Part shown: positions 16,736 to 24,600 of the stretch, piece by piece
Layout: each line of letters opens with the position of its first letter
How positions within the stretch are numbered: position 1 is the stretch's first letter
DNA from: Terriglobus albidus
GTDB taxonomy: Bacteria > Acidobacteriota > Terriglobia > Terriglobales > Acidobacteriaceae
Length of the DNA stretch: 64,000 nucleotides
Reading direction: 5' to 3'
NCBI RefSeq assembly: GCF_008000815.1
Contig: NZ_CP042806.1
Location: 5,332,001 to 5,396,000, forward strand
Translations under genes and position numbers: made by a program
Notes under the pieces: generated by a model
Seen by the model: the letters and a program-made list of their open reading frames with translations, nothing else
Told to the model about the DNA's origin: nothing
The model's database searches: none

Positions 16736-17046
16736 CGCCGCAATTCGAGGATCACGCCGTAGTGCAGACTAGGGTGAGCCTCTGCTATAGCCTCGGCAGT
16801 TTTATCGTCTGCTGCCTCGAACGACACAACGGCCGCAAGGGCAGGATCCTTCGAGGCAGCCTCGGAAGCCACTGCGCCATCCTTCTCGCTGTACGTTCCC
16901 ACCATCTGGTCCAGGATGCGCGGGTCGAGGTTGATCCCTTTCTGGCGAACCATTGCGACCCAGTTCTGAATCGCAATAGCCCTCTGCTCTAGCTCTGATT
17001 CGGTTAACGCTCTGGTTCCACGAAACAACATCATGTAACGATTCAT
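16714..17046 (-). CDS. YCII/DGPF-like domain protein
   Basis: A 110-residue cytoplasmic protein beginning MNRYMMLFRGTRALTESELEQRAIAIQNWV, consistent with the YCII-related ferredoxin-like fold. This fold has an N-terminal strand, a helix, and a central segment then HPSLHYGVILELRRW, in the position of the usual 'HP...gg..eirp' end. Such proteins are often annotated as dehydrogenase-like or sigma-factor-associated; activity is unknown. A strong GGGAGGG lies 5 bases upstream of the ATG, and a family A element begins about six bases before that. Confidence 0.6.
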   Translation of the reverse strand: MNRYMMLFRGTRALTESELEQRAIAIQNWVAMVRQKGINLDPRILDQMVGTYSEKDGAVASEAASKDPALAAVVSFEAADDKTAEAIAEAHPSLHYGVILELRRWQSPAV

Positions 17047-17062
17047 TACATCCCTCCCCGGC

Positions 17063-17178
17063 TAGAGCATTTTTCCTGTGGGTGTCGTGCAGGGCTTCTG
17101 CACCTATGAGCGTTTTCCGCAATGAAAACGCCGCTACACGCCTCTTTCGGGATACCCAGCAACATGGAAAATGCTCTA
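17063..17178 (-). repeat. Family A palindromic element, copy 3
   Basis: A 116-bp element, TAGAGCATTTTTCCTGT ... CATGGAAAATGCTCTA, with central GCGTTTTC...GAAAACGC hairpin. It is the reverse orientation of copies at 6437 and 51018. It separates the AraC gene from the YCII gene on the minus strand. Confidence 0.88.
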
Positions 17179-17217
17179 ACAGCCGTACGTCTCAAGCTAT
17201 CCGGCGGGACAGGCTGC

Positions 17218-18012
17218 TTACTTGTAAAAAACCGGCAGGTTTCGCGGCTGGCCGCTGCTGAAGATACGGCGAGGACTCGTCCCGGTCAGATCGCGGAAAT
17301 CTCGCACCATGTGCGGCTGGTCCGTGTATCCGGCGTGTTGCGCCACATCCGTCAGCGAATGCCCGCGATCCCATAGCTCGCACACGTGCTCCAGGCGAGC
17401 CAACCGGCTCAGCATCTTGGGCCGGACTCCAACCTCGCGCAGGAATGCGCGCTCCAGGGCACGCTCACTCATGCCAACCGCGCGAGCCAGATGCTCACTT
17501 CGCAGCTTCCCACCATGCCGCCGGATCATCGCCGCAGCCGCTGCAATGGGACGCGATATCTCCCCTGCCACGCGAAGATGGTCTGCAAGATGCCGCTCGA
17601 TCGTATCGAAATATCCCTCGGGTGCCATATGACTCTCCGGCAGGTCTTTGAAGTGAGATCGCGTTTCCTTCGGCAACACATCGAGAAGATCAATGGTTTG
17701 ATTGGAGAACTGCCCTGCATTCTCACGAAGGAATGCAGCGGCGCCGGCCTCAGTAAAACGCACAATGACTGTCTCTGCCCCACGTGCATGGGCAAGACTC
17801 CGGGCGTGATCCTGCACCCCTGAGATCACCATGCCGGGCAACCGTTCTGTCCCTCGGGTGACGGCTCCAGCAACACGCAATGCCAGTGTCATGCCTGACT
17901 CCGGAAGAAGAGTCTGCACACGGTCTTCCTCAGACCGGACCCAGAGCATCTCCCTGATGTAGGGACGCAACGGCTCGGCGGGTCTGCGAACGGCGTGACG
18001 CGTGGCACTCAT
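17218..18012 (-). CDS. AraC-family transcriptional regulator
   Basis: About 264 residues (start ATG at 18012; ATG at 18018 is an alternative). The C-terminal 100 residues hold two helix-turn-helix motifs: LRSEHLARAVGMSERALERAFLREVG and HSLTDVAQHAGYTDQPHMVRDFRDLTGTSPRRI. The N-terminal part (PLRPYIREMLWVRSEEDRVQTLLPESG) is a cupin-like sensor similar to the DUF6597/AraC-N type. Target genes are unknown; the YCII gene lies downstream past a family A element. An in-frame extension upstream to 18129 is an artefact of a duplicated DUF4126 fragment. A remnant of this gene's 5' end occurs at 24480-24590. Confidence 0.82.
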   Translation of the reverse strand: MSATRHAVRRPAEPLRPYIREMLWVRSEEDRVQTLLPESGMTLALRVAGAVTRGTERLPGMVISGVQDHARSLAHARGAETVIVRFTEAGAAAFLRENAGQFSNQTIDLLDVLPKETRSHFKDLPESHMAPEGYFDTIERHLADHLRVAGEISRPIAAAAAMIRRHGGKLRSEHLARAVGMSERALERAFLREVGVRPKMLSRLARLEHVCELWDRGHSLTDVAQHAGYTDQPHMVRDFRDLTGTSPRRIFSSGQPRNLPVFYK

Positions 18013-18101
18013 CCACATATCGGATGAGGTTGCCGCAAACTCCGATGCAAAGAGACATCGCAAGCTGCAAGCTTGCGAAAGACTGAGTTTCGGAGGACGC
18101 G

Positions 18102-18362
18102 CACTTCGATCAGCTTTGCCCGCAGCCATGCGCCGCCGTAGGTTCCGGCAACAGCTCCAAGGATACCCAGAACCACGCCATAACCGAGCACGCTGTGCGC
18201 CGCACCGGCGGTTCCGCCGGCCAGGGCGCCCATCAGGATGCGAGCAATGAACTGCGGCGGCACTTTGCGGCTCGGTGTCTTCGGCAGCTTATCGTTAATC
18301 AGCTCACCGATGGCAAGCACAGTGAAAATCAACGCAGTCCATTTCGATCCCACGAAGGCAAG
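18102..18362 (-). pseudogene. Truncated duplicate of the DUF4126 gene
   Basis: About 260 bp closely similar, base by base, to 13938-14189. The translated piece runs from KWTALIFTVLAIGELINDKL to AVAGTYGGAWLRAKL and then loses similarity. Both the N-terminal about 45 and the C-terminal about 30 residues of the parent are missing, so it cannot make the protein. It now forms the upstream region of the AraC gene. Confidence 0.75.
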
Positions 18363-18388
18363 CTAAAGGCACCCGTCTCTCCTTCAAA

Positions 18389-18465
18389 CAGCCACCTGCA
18401 CATTGATGGTACCCACGCCTCTGCAAAGTAGATAGGTTTCCCCAACATTGATTGCCTTCCGATTT
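18389..18465 (-). pseudogene. C-terminal remnant of an unidentified protein (copy 2)
   Basis: Reverse-strand reading gives NRKAINVGETYLLCRGVGT followed by INVQVAV and a stop, matching the tail at 16611-16735 in sequence and stop position. It lies between the secreted-protein operon and the truncated DUF4126 copy. Confidence 0.4.
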
Positions 18466-18471
18466 CGAGGA

Positions 18472-18930
18472 CTATGGAACGATACACTCTTGGCGATTAG
18501 ATGTGACATCCGCACCCTTATGCCGACGAGTGACGGAGATCTTATACTTCTGGCCGGAGACTAATTCGTAGAGCTCATTCAAATCAACATATTCCAGAAC
18601 TGTGGCATGTGGCCCAATGAGAACCCCTACTCCCCCAACCCGACCGGGACTTGAATCTACGGACATTCCTCTCAATAAGACTCGTCGCCCGTTCATATCC
18701 TCGACCTTTAGAGATTCCAATGGTCCGCGCGAATGCGCGCTTGACACTCTCACTAGCTCCTCTGTGTTGTTGGTAATTGATACATGCATGATGAGATGTC
18801 CAGCTTCCTTCGCGTTTCCACAAGCCAAGTTGATCGATAGTGGCGCACTCTTACGAGCCGGCTCTTGCGCAACACTGAGTGCATACAGAGGCAACAAAAG
18901 CATTGTCGCGGCTGCTAAATGAAATTTCAC
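18472..18930 (-). CDS. Small secreted protein, last gene of the secreted-protein operon
   Basis: A 152-residue exported protein with signal peptide VKFHLAAATMLLLPLYALSVAQE. The mature part appears all-beta (INLACGNAKEAGHLIMHVSITNN, VRVSSAHSRGPLESLKVED, YKISVTRRHKG), reminiscent of a single immunoglobulin-like or BsuPI/inhibitor-type fold; no family is recognised. The start is GTG at 18930 because AGGAGG lies 6 bases upstream, although the frame stays open much further upstream inside the neighbour. It begins 10 bp after the stop of the IPT/TIG gene and so belongs to the same transcript. Confidence 0.65.
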   Translation of the reverse strand: MKFHLAAATMLLLPLYALSVAQEPARKSAPLSINLACGNAKEAGHLIMHVSITNNTEELVRVSSAHSRGPLESLKVEDMNGRRVLLRGMSVDSSPGRVGGVGVLIGPHATVLEYVDLNELYELVSGQKYKISVTRRHKGADVTSNRQECIVP

Positions 18931-18940
18931 TTCACACCTC

Positions 18941-21172
18941 CTAAGGGAAACATTTATAAGCTTGCTCCATTGTTTGGGGGGCAGGCGTCGTTCCTTGCCA
19001 ATCCGGAAATTCTCGAGATGGGGTGAACGATCCTGCATTTCCGTTGCCGGCAGGGCACTGTAGGAGGTACGTGGTCCCATTGGAGGTAGTTTGTTTCGTG
19101 TTAATACCGCAGGCTGACCAATCCCAATTAAGATTCCCAAGCGGCACCGGAATTGAACTGCACGAGTCAGGGTCTCCGGGACTAGGCGTACAGCCGTCCG
19201 GTAGAAGGGGGTTCCAAAGGGCGTAAAGTTTGAATGCCATTTTGACGCCAACTTCGCCATCAGTTGCGGGTAACGGACCGACTGTCGGAGCATCACCGAA
19301 TTTCGATGAAGCTGCTGTCGGATAGAAACCATCAAGTGAAGGAGATGGAGTAGTACTTGGGCAGACGCGGCGCCGCATTACGCCCTCTGTATATCTTTGG
19401 AGTGAATCCGATTGGATGATTTGGACCCACCAAAAGGGAGACGCCGTATTCTGTTGTGCAGAGCTGTTATCTGCCTGTATCTCTAATGTGAATCCCAAAT
19501 CGTAGACGGTTGGATCTTCTGCCGGCACTTTACCTATCCCCATCAGCGTTGTTCCCTCTACAGCTCGAATAGTCACCGGAGAACGTGGATAAAGATCAAC
19601 TACACGTATGTTCGTGGGACCTTGTACATTGAAATCTGCCGACGCGGCATATGGCTCACCATTGCTCAATGCTGCAGAAAAGTGAACGGACTCTGATCCG
19701 TTAATGTTGTGAAAATAGAATTTTATTGAGTTTACATTCGACGTTGCTGGCAATGGGGCTTCCTTCCCGCCGCTTTCGGCGTTAGGATATCCTTTATTCC
19801 CATAGTCTATAAACCCGCCGGTAATATCACTTTGATTTATTTGCCATGATTGGTCACTCATAGTGATGCCTTGCGGCGGATGGATTACACAAAGCCATAT
19901 TTGCTGTCCGGCCTTGACTGTCTTTGAACCACCTCCCGACGAAGCAAGGAGCTCACCGTTTGTACAGTTTGTTGCGTCTGTAGCGTTTGAGACCAGACGC
20001 AATTGTCCCGTAGGCGTTTGAGCTAACACCGCCGCATTTGCGATTCCGTTAGGGCTACCACCATTACAGGCCCCGCAAATGAAGGTGGATCCCGTGTATC
20101 CCGGGATAACCACAATCTGGACGGGTTCATTTGGAGCATTTATGTCCACATGAACGTGGAAGTGCGTCTGCGTGCCATCAGAGCTTGAATTGTAAGCGAC
20201 TCCTGACGATACGCCTGGTGCGATAGCCGAAACAGTAGGATTGTCGCCGAATCCGGTGCCCACCACCGTGACATCATAGTCACCGCCAGCAGGCCAACTC
20301 GGTGGACTCACGCCCGTCACGACTGCCGGCGGATAGCCAACCGTCAGATCCTTCGGTTCGCTTTCTCCCCAGGTATTCGAAACCGTGAATTGATGTGGGC
20401 CGATCGAGGCGGTTCCTGAAACGCTGTAGTTGAGTGATGCAGATGCCGCATCCCCACTCGCCACCGTGACTGTTAGGTCACCGTCACGGGACGAGGCCGT
20501 TAGCCTCCCAAGATCGTCTCGAAGATTCTGCCCTTGAACATGAATTGTTCCCGATTTTCCCCGCACAACCGAAGGTGGATCGATGCTTGAGATCGACGGC
20601 GGTGCGGTGCCGAACTGGAAGTAGGTATACCCAAGATAAATGATCTCCTCGTCGACATATACCTGGCCGCTGCCGGGATCGTAGCCAGTCCCACTGGGAT
20701 CGCCGCCGCCAGGTGAAGTGAAAGACGCTCCTGGTGGATATTGGTAAGGATTGTAGTACCCGTCTTCGTAATAGAAGTAGGTTATCAGGTAGTGTTCGCT
20801 GTAGATGGTGTAGACACTTCCCTGATGCACTGGCGCTGTAGTTTCTACGCCAGTCCATACAATTGGGGGTGGGATAGGATTCCCATCGCACCTCCAATCC
20901 GGCGGGTTCGAATCACATGGATCCAAATACTCTGTCCTGGAAGCCTCAACGTCCTTCTGCGCCTGGCCCTCGTACAGATAACCGATCACCGCTGCGTTGT
21001 AATAATACGCACTGCCATAATCTATATCAGTTTCCGACCAACCATCGACTTCGTTTGCATTTGTGGATTCAAGGACTCCAGAGAAACCGACAACCTGAGC
21101 GATACCAGCTTTTGCAAAAAGGACACAAAAACAAATTGCGATGAGAGAGGCCCGCCGTATCGATGTCATCAT
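18941..21172 (-). CDS. Large secreted IPT/TIG-domain protein
   Basis: A 743-residue exported protein (signal peptide about 1-25, SLIAICFCVLFAKAGIAQ). After a Tyr/Gly/Pro-rich N-terminal region (about 30-190) come two IPT/TIG immunoglobulin-like units. One is PPSISSIDPPSVVRGKSGTIHVQGQNL near 195 and the other VVTGVSPPSWPAGGDYDVTVVGTGF near 290. Then follow about 400 residues of unrecognised beta-rich sequence with several cysteine pairs (FICGAC, near the C-terminus CPAGN). It lacks a cell-wall anchor or membrane helix, so is probably periplasmic or extracellular. ATGA overlap with the upstream gene shows coupling. Function unknown; adhesion or matrix binding is an inference from domain type. 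Confidence 0.7.
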   Translation of the reverse strand: MMTSIRRASLIAICFCVLFAKAGIAQVVGFSGVLESTNANEVDGWSETDIDYGSAYYYNAAVIGYLYEGQAQKDVEASRTEYLDPCDSNPPDWRCDGNPIPPPIVWTGVETTAPVHQGSVYTIYSEHYLITYFYYEDGYYNPYQYPPGASFTSPGGGDPSGTGYDPGSGQVYVDEEIIYLGYTYFQFGTAPPSISSIDPPSVVRGKSGTIHVQGQNLRDDLGRLTASSRDGDLTVTVASGDAASASLNYSVSGTASIGPHQFTVSNTWGESEPKDLTVGYPPAVVTGVSPPSWPAGGDYDVTVVGTGFGDNPTVSAIAPGVSSGVAYNSSSDGTQTHFHVHVDINAPNEPVQIVVIPGYTGSTFICGACNGGSPNGIANAAVLAQTPTGQLRLVSNATDATNCTNGELLASSGGGSKTVKAGQQIWLCVIHPPQGITMSDQSWQINQSDITGGFIDYGNKGYPNAESGGKEAPLPATSNVNSIKFYFHNINGSESVHFSAALSNGEPYAASADFNVQGPTNIRVVDLYPRSPVTIRAVEGTTLMGIGKVPAEDPTVYDLGFTLEIQADNSSAQQNTASPFWWVQIIQSDSLQRYTEGVMRRRVCPSTTPSPSLDGFYPTAASSKFGDAPTVGPLPATDGEVGVKMAFKLYALWNPLLPDGCTPSPGDPDSCSSIPVPLGNLNWDWSACGINTKQTTSNGTTYLLQCPAGNGNAGSFTPSREFPDWQGTTPAPQTMEQAYKCFP

Positions 21173-21768
21173 TTCACCCTCCGGGACAGCATGGAAGGCT
21201 GGGATATGTGATCAGGTAGAGTTCCTACGGTTACGGCGGGTGCGAAATCCTTTTTCAAGAAGGTTTCAAGCTTCTCTTTATCAGCAGGCGTGAGACTTTT
21301 TTGAAGGGTTTCGATCTCTGAGTTGATTGCATCGTCGCGTTCAGCTTGAAGTTCCTTTAAGCGAGGCGGTGGCGGAGGTATTACAAAACCTTTTGGCAGA
21401 GGACTTTTGGGAATACCTGCGTGCGCATCTTTGATAATCTTCCGCGCTTCAGCGTCTTTTTCCTGGAGAGCCTTTTCGAGATGTAACGCAGACGTGTGAA
21501 GTTTCTCAAATTCCCCGTTCGAGAATCCCAATCGCATCTGGAAGTGAGTCCGAAAATCTTCGCCATTTTTACCAGCCTGCTTAAGCGCATCGGCCCTTCT
21601 CTCAAGATGCAACTGATAAGCAAGGAAGTGGCGGTAAAGAACCGGCAGAGTGGGTGGCGTCTTTGTTGGCTGAACCTTTACTATGCCGGAGTCCTGGCCC
21701 AATAATGAGGCAGCAGTCATCGTTAGCATTAGCAGCATGATGCTCTTGATTGAATTCTTGCAACGCAT
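21169..21768 (-). CDS. Secreted helical protein of the secreted-protein operon
   Basis: A 199-residue exported protein (MRCKNSIKSIMLLMLTMTAAS signal peptide). The start at 21768 is chosen for AGGAAGG five bases upstream. The mature protein is largely helical and charged (LYRHFLAYQLHLERRADALKQ, FEKLHTSALHLEKALQEKDA, LKELQAERDDAINSEIETLQ), with a proline run PPPPP near residue 135. No family is recognised. The overall pattern resembles periplasmic stalk or chaperone-like helical proteins. Its stop overlaps the IPT/TIG gene start as ATGA. Unusual as a companion of beta-rich, tail-fibre-like proteins. Confidence 0.62.
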   Translation of the reverse strand: MRCKNSIKSIMLLMLTMTAASLLGQDSGIVKVQPTKTPPTLPVLYRHFLAYQLHLERRADALKQAGKNGEDFRTHFQMRLGFSNGEFEKLHTSALHLEKALQEKDAEARKIIKDAHAGIPKSPLPKGFVIPPPPPRLKELQAERDDAINSEIETLQKSLTPADKEKLETFLKKDFAPAVTVGTLPDHISQPSMLSRRVK

Positions 21769-21827
21769 TGAGGCCTTCCTGAGAAACGTACCTGGCAGTT
21801 GAAGAGCTACTAGGTTCTTGAACGGTT

Positions 21828-22496
21828 TCAATTGCACGCGAATGGTTTGTCCACTTGAAACTTAGCTGCGCTATTGATCGTCCATGTCGCAGTCGTTACC
21901 CCAACATCGTAAAGACCAGGGGCCAGACCATTCGGCACCTGCACCACAACAGAGTCTCGGCTCCAGCTCACAATTACTGCCTGGATACCACCAATCGTCA
22001 CCGTCCCCTGCACAGCGCCGAAATCTGCTCCAAAGATAGTCAATCCCATCTGCGGCGGCCCGATTGGCAGTAACAAGCTGATCTGCGCAAGCAACCACGT
22101 ACCACCCCCACCGGCCTGGAAAGAATTGCTCGGAAAGAGCGAAGGATTATTGGACACACTCGTGATGCTCGCGGAGGTCATCGTGTTCCCTCCCTTCTGG
22201 TAGAAGGTGAGCGAGGTTCCGTTCGCTTGGGCATAGACCGGCATGTTGCAATTGTTGGTAATCAGCGCCCCGAGTGCCGACGCTATGCCTGCCGGTGTCG
22301 TGAACTGGCCGTAGGTCAAGGACACGGAGATACCATTGATGGTCGCTGTCACGGTACCGGTGTCGTAAGTGCTTCCCGAGGACTGTTCCCCTCCGCCGAT
22401 GGTGACTGAGCCGATAGCCGTAGCCGCGACTCCTCGGCTGACGAAACAACCGAGAATCGAGAGCAGCAGAATTATCTTGCGAGGCTTACGCGACAT
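21828..22496 (-). CDS. Secreted protein with C-terminal IPT/TIG-like unit
   Basis: A 222-residue exported protein (signal peptide about 1-24, ILLLSILGCFVSRGVAAT). The N-terminal half is Gly/Ser/Thr-rich with the pattern GSVTIGGGEQ...TGTVTATINGISVSLTYG...TPAGIASALGALI, which resembles repeat units found in uncharacterised acidobacterial cell-surface proteins. The C-terminal part (MGLTIFGADFGAVQGTVTIGG, VIVSWSRDSVVVQVPNGLAPGLYDVGV) is a clear IPT/TIG-like sandwich. Second gene of the five-gene operon; gap of 26 bp from the first. Confidence 0.65.
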   Translation of the reverse strand: MSRKPRKIILLLSILGCFVSRGVAATAIGSVTIGGGEQSSGSTYDTGTVTATINGISVSLTYGQFTTPAGIASALGALITNNCNMPVYAQANGTSLTFYQKGGNTMTSASITSVSNNPSLFPSNSFQAGGGGTWLLAQISLLLPIGPPQMGLTIFGADFGAVQGTVTIGGIQAVIVSWSRDSVVVQVPNGLAPGLYDVGVTTATWTINSAAKFQVDKPFACN

Positions 22497-22522
22497 TTTC
22501 GTTCCCTCAGAGTTCTGCGTTG

Positions 22523-24109
22523 CTATTGCAATGTAATAAGCACCATGATGGTTCCGGTGCCGGAATCAAGCGAGCCGAGAGCCTTGCCGATCACCGCTCC
22601 GACTAAACGGCTGCGGTCCGTGCCCTTCATGGCATAGCCCATGGTGGATGAGGTCACAAGCAAATCCCCGACCTGGATAGGGCCGTTCTCTGCCGTTACC
22701 TTGGTGGGGACCCTGCCCAGCATCGCCATCGGGATCTCGTCTGCACTGGCTGGATCGCTGGCCTCATGGAATCGGCCTACGAAGCCCGGCTTCGTCGAAT
22801 AGACACCGGATGCCATGGTTGAATACGCTTCGTTCGACTTGAGGAATTTACCCGGCGCCTTCGGATCGATCACAAGCACATCGCCCGGTTCATACTTGGT
22901 GCGGTCCCCGGTCACATCGACAGACTCGGCGTAATCCGCGCCGCAGCCCGCATAGGGAGCGCTCTGACCTTGCGCAATGCCGCCGAAGAAGAGTTGTCCG
23001 TCGATCTCTACGTCGCCAGCGATATGAAGCTTCTTCTGTGGGTTTGTCGTGCCGATGCCGACGTTACCGTTGCCATGAAGGCGCAAAAGAGAATTGACCG
23101 TACCATTATTGGTTACATCGTAGAACGCAAAGCCGCCTCCTCCGCCACCGCCGCGGTTTGCCATAAAATCCGCTTCGCCATCACCGCCCGTGCGGTTCCA
23201 TCCAGTTACCAGCTTGGCGCTATTCGCGACCTTGCTCATGTCGAGAGAGCCCCATTGCGGATCGAGATTGACGCCGGAGACGAGAAGACCACCAACCGGC
23301 GGCGTTACATCGAGGATTCCCTGAGGCGTTGATGTGCCAATGCCAACATTGCCGCTTGTGTAATAAGTATTGGAACCGGACAGCCCCCAGGGACTCGCGC
23401 CAGCCGGACCGGTAGCGCCCGCCGGTCCCGCAGGACCTTGGGGGCCAACAAGCCCGCTCGAAGGGCCAACCCAAACGCCACTGGAGTTGATTACCTGGTT
23501 TCCACCGACCGATAATCCGCCGGAAGTTGAGATTGCACCGGCTGAATTTACCTGAAACTGAGAACTTGAGCCGACCGAAAGCAATGCACTTGGAGAGGTG
23601 GTGCCAATACCAACATTGCCATTGTGGTCGATTCTCATTCTTTCCAGAGAAGTTAGGCTGCCTGAAGGCGTGGTATTAAAGTACAAATATGCGGAATGGT
23701 CGGTTGTGGTCCAAGTATTGTAGGCCGCTCCCGCATAAGTAGCTTGACCTAGGCTCCAGCTTGTTCCATCGTAGGCGCCAAGGTTTATTGCTCCAAGCAC
23801 GCTGCCTGCGGTTACGGCAGTCGGGTTCAAATTAGTACCGCCAGATCTTCGAAACCTTAAGACAGGATTGTTTCCGAAAGCATTTAGTTGAATAGCCGTC
23901 GCCGACGAATCCGCCGCGCCCATATTAAGAATTACTCCGCTAGCTGGCGCGGGAAGTGTTGTTGCGGTATTGCTATTCACTGTTAGCAACGCATTCGGCG
24001 ATGTAGTCCCCACCCCAACGTTCCCGGTGCTAGGAAACGTGTTTTGCGCGTACGCACTTACCGCGAACAATGCCATCAGAGCGGCGAGCCAGAGCCTATT
24101 CCTTTGCAT
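22523..24109 (-). CDS. Secreted tail-fibre-like protein with collagen-like segment
   Basis: A 528-residue exported protein (signal peptide MQRNRLWLAALMALFAVSAYA). Four copies of a GNVGIGTTSP-type motif (near residues 28, 165, 250 and 350) each precede an 'xLLxV' strand, as in phage tail-fibre and bacterial fibre proteins. A collagen-like run GPQGPAGPAGATGPAGA sits near 220. The C-terminal 150 residues (from about GCGADYAESVDVTGDR) form a conserved-looking domain with DVLVIDPKAPGKF and GDLLVTSSTMGYAMKG. I could not equate this domain with the S74 chaperone domain. First gene of the operon. Probably a trimeric or fibrous surface structure (inference). Confidence 0.68.
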   Translation of the reverse strand: MQRNRLWLAALMALFAVSAYAQNTFPSTGNVGVGTTSPNALLTVNSNTATTLPAPASGVILNMGAADSSATAIQLNAFGNNPVLRFRRSGGTNLNPTAVTAGSVLGAINLGAYDGTSWSLGQATYAGAAYNTWTTTDHSAYLYFNTTPSGSLTSLERMRIDHNGNVGIGTTSPSALLSVGSSSQFQVNSAGAISTSGGLSVGGNQVINSSGVWVGPSSGLVGPQGPAGPAGATGPAGASPWGLSGSNTYYTSGNVGIGTSTPQGILDVTPPVGGLLVSGVNLDPQWGSLDMSKVANSAKLVTGWNRTGGDGEADFMANRGGGGGGGFAFYDVTNNGTVNSLLRLHGNGNVGIGTTNPQKKLHIAGDVEIDGQLFFGGIAQGQSAPYAGCGADYAESVDVTGDRTKYEPGDVLVIDPKAPGKFLKSNEAYSTMASGVYSTKPGFVGRFHEASDPASADEIPMAMLGRVPTKVTAENGPIQVGDLLVTSSTMGYAMKGTDRSRLVGAVIGKALGSLDSGTGTIMVLITLQ

Positions 24110-24479
24110 ATCCTGTCATCCTCTTCCTGTGTCGCTTTCAATTCCGTGATGCTTTTGGGCGCACGGCCGCGTCTCCGGCTCGAATCCTTCTCGCCAGTCT
24201 TCTGAATTACTTCAGGGCAACATCAAAGGGCACTTACGCAGAACAAGGCTGCAGTTCACCTACGGAACGGCGTTGAGTGTGTATTTGGGTTTGTTGTAAG
24301 AAGGAGGGCGAAAGCCCGTAACCAAGATTGTTACAATTCGTCAAAAGCAGAAAAACATCGATCCCCTTCCATTAGTGGGGACCTGAAAAATTTTCAGGTC
24401 AATCAAATCTCTAAATTGTGATTGCAAAAGCAAACCTACTGGCTGCCACAAATCGCGTCAAGAATTATTTTTAGATTTT
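24110..24479. other. Upstream region of the secreted-protein operon, no gene seen
   Basis: About 370 bp holding the presumed promoter of the operon. It is visibly richer in A/T than its surroundings between 24290 and 24480. No convincing ORF or family A-E repeat was found. Confidence 0.4.
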
Positions 24480-24590
24480 CGCGGACACGTAGGGACGTAG
24501 TAACTCGGAGGGTTTGCGAGCGGCATGACGCGTGGCACTCATCAAAGGATGATGGGATGATATTGTCGACAACCCGACACAAAGAGATTG
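24480..24590 (-). pseudogene. Remnant of an AraC gene 5' end and its leader
   Basis: The stretch parallels 17949-18055: TAGGGACG..., GGCATGACGCGTGGCACTCAT (start-codon region of the AraC gene, on the minus strand) and then GATGATATTGTCGACAA..., ending CACAAAGAGA like GCAAAGAGA at the AraC locus. Only about the first 18 codons and leader are left. It indicates duplication and decay. Confidence 0.6.
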
Positions 24591-24600
24591 GCTGAGTCCG

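Noticed and set aside
22523-24109. Calling the tail-fibre-like protein a phage S74 intramolecular chaperone protein
   Set aside because: The NVGIGTTSP repeats occur in such proteins, but I could not see the S74 catalytic Ser-Lys pattern, and no other phage genes are present.
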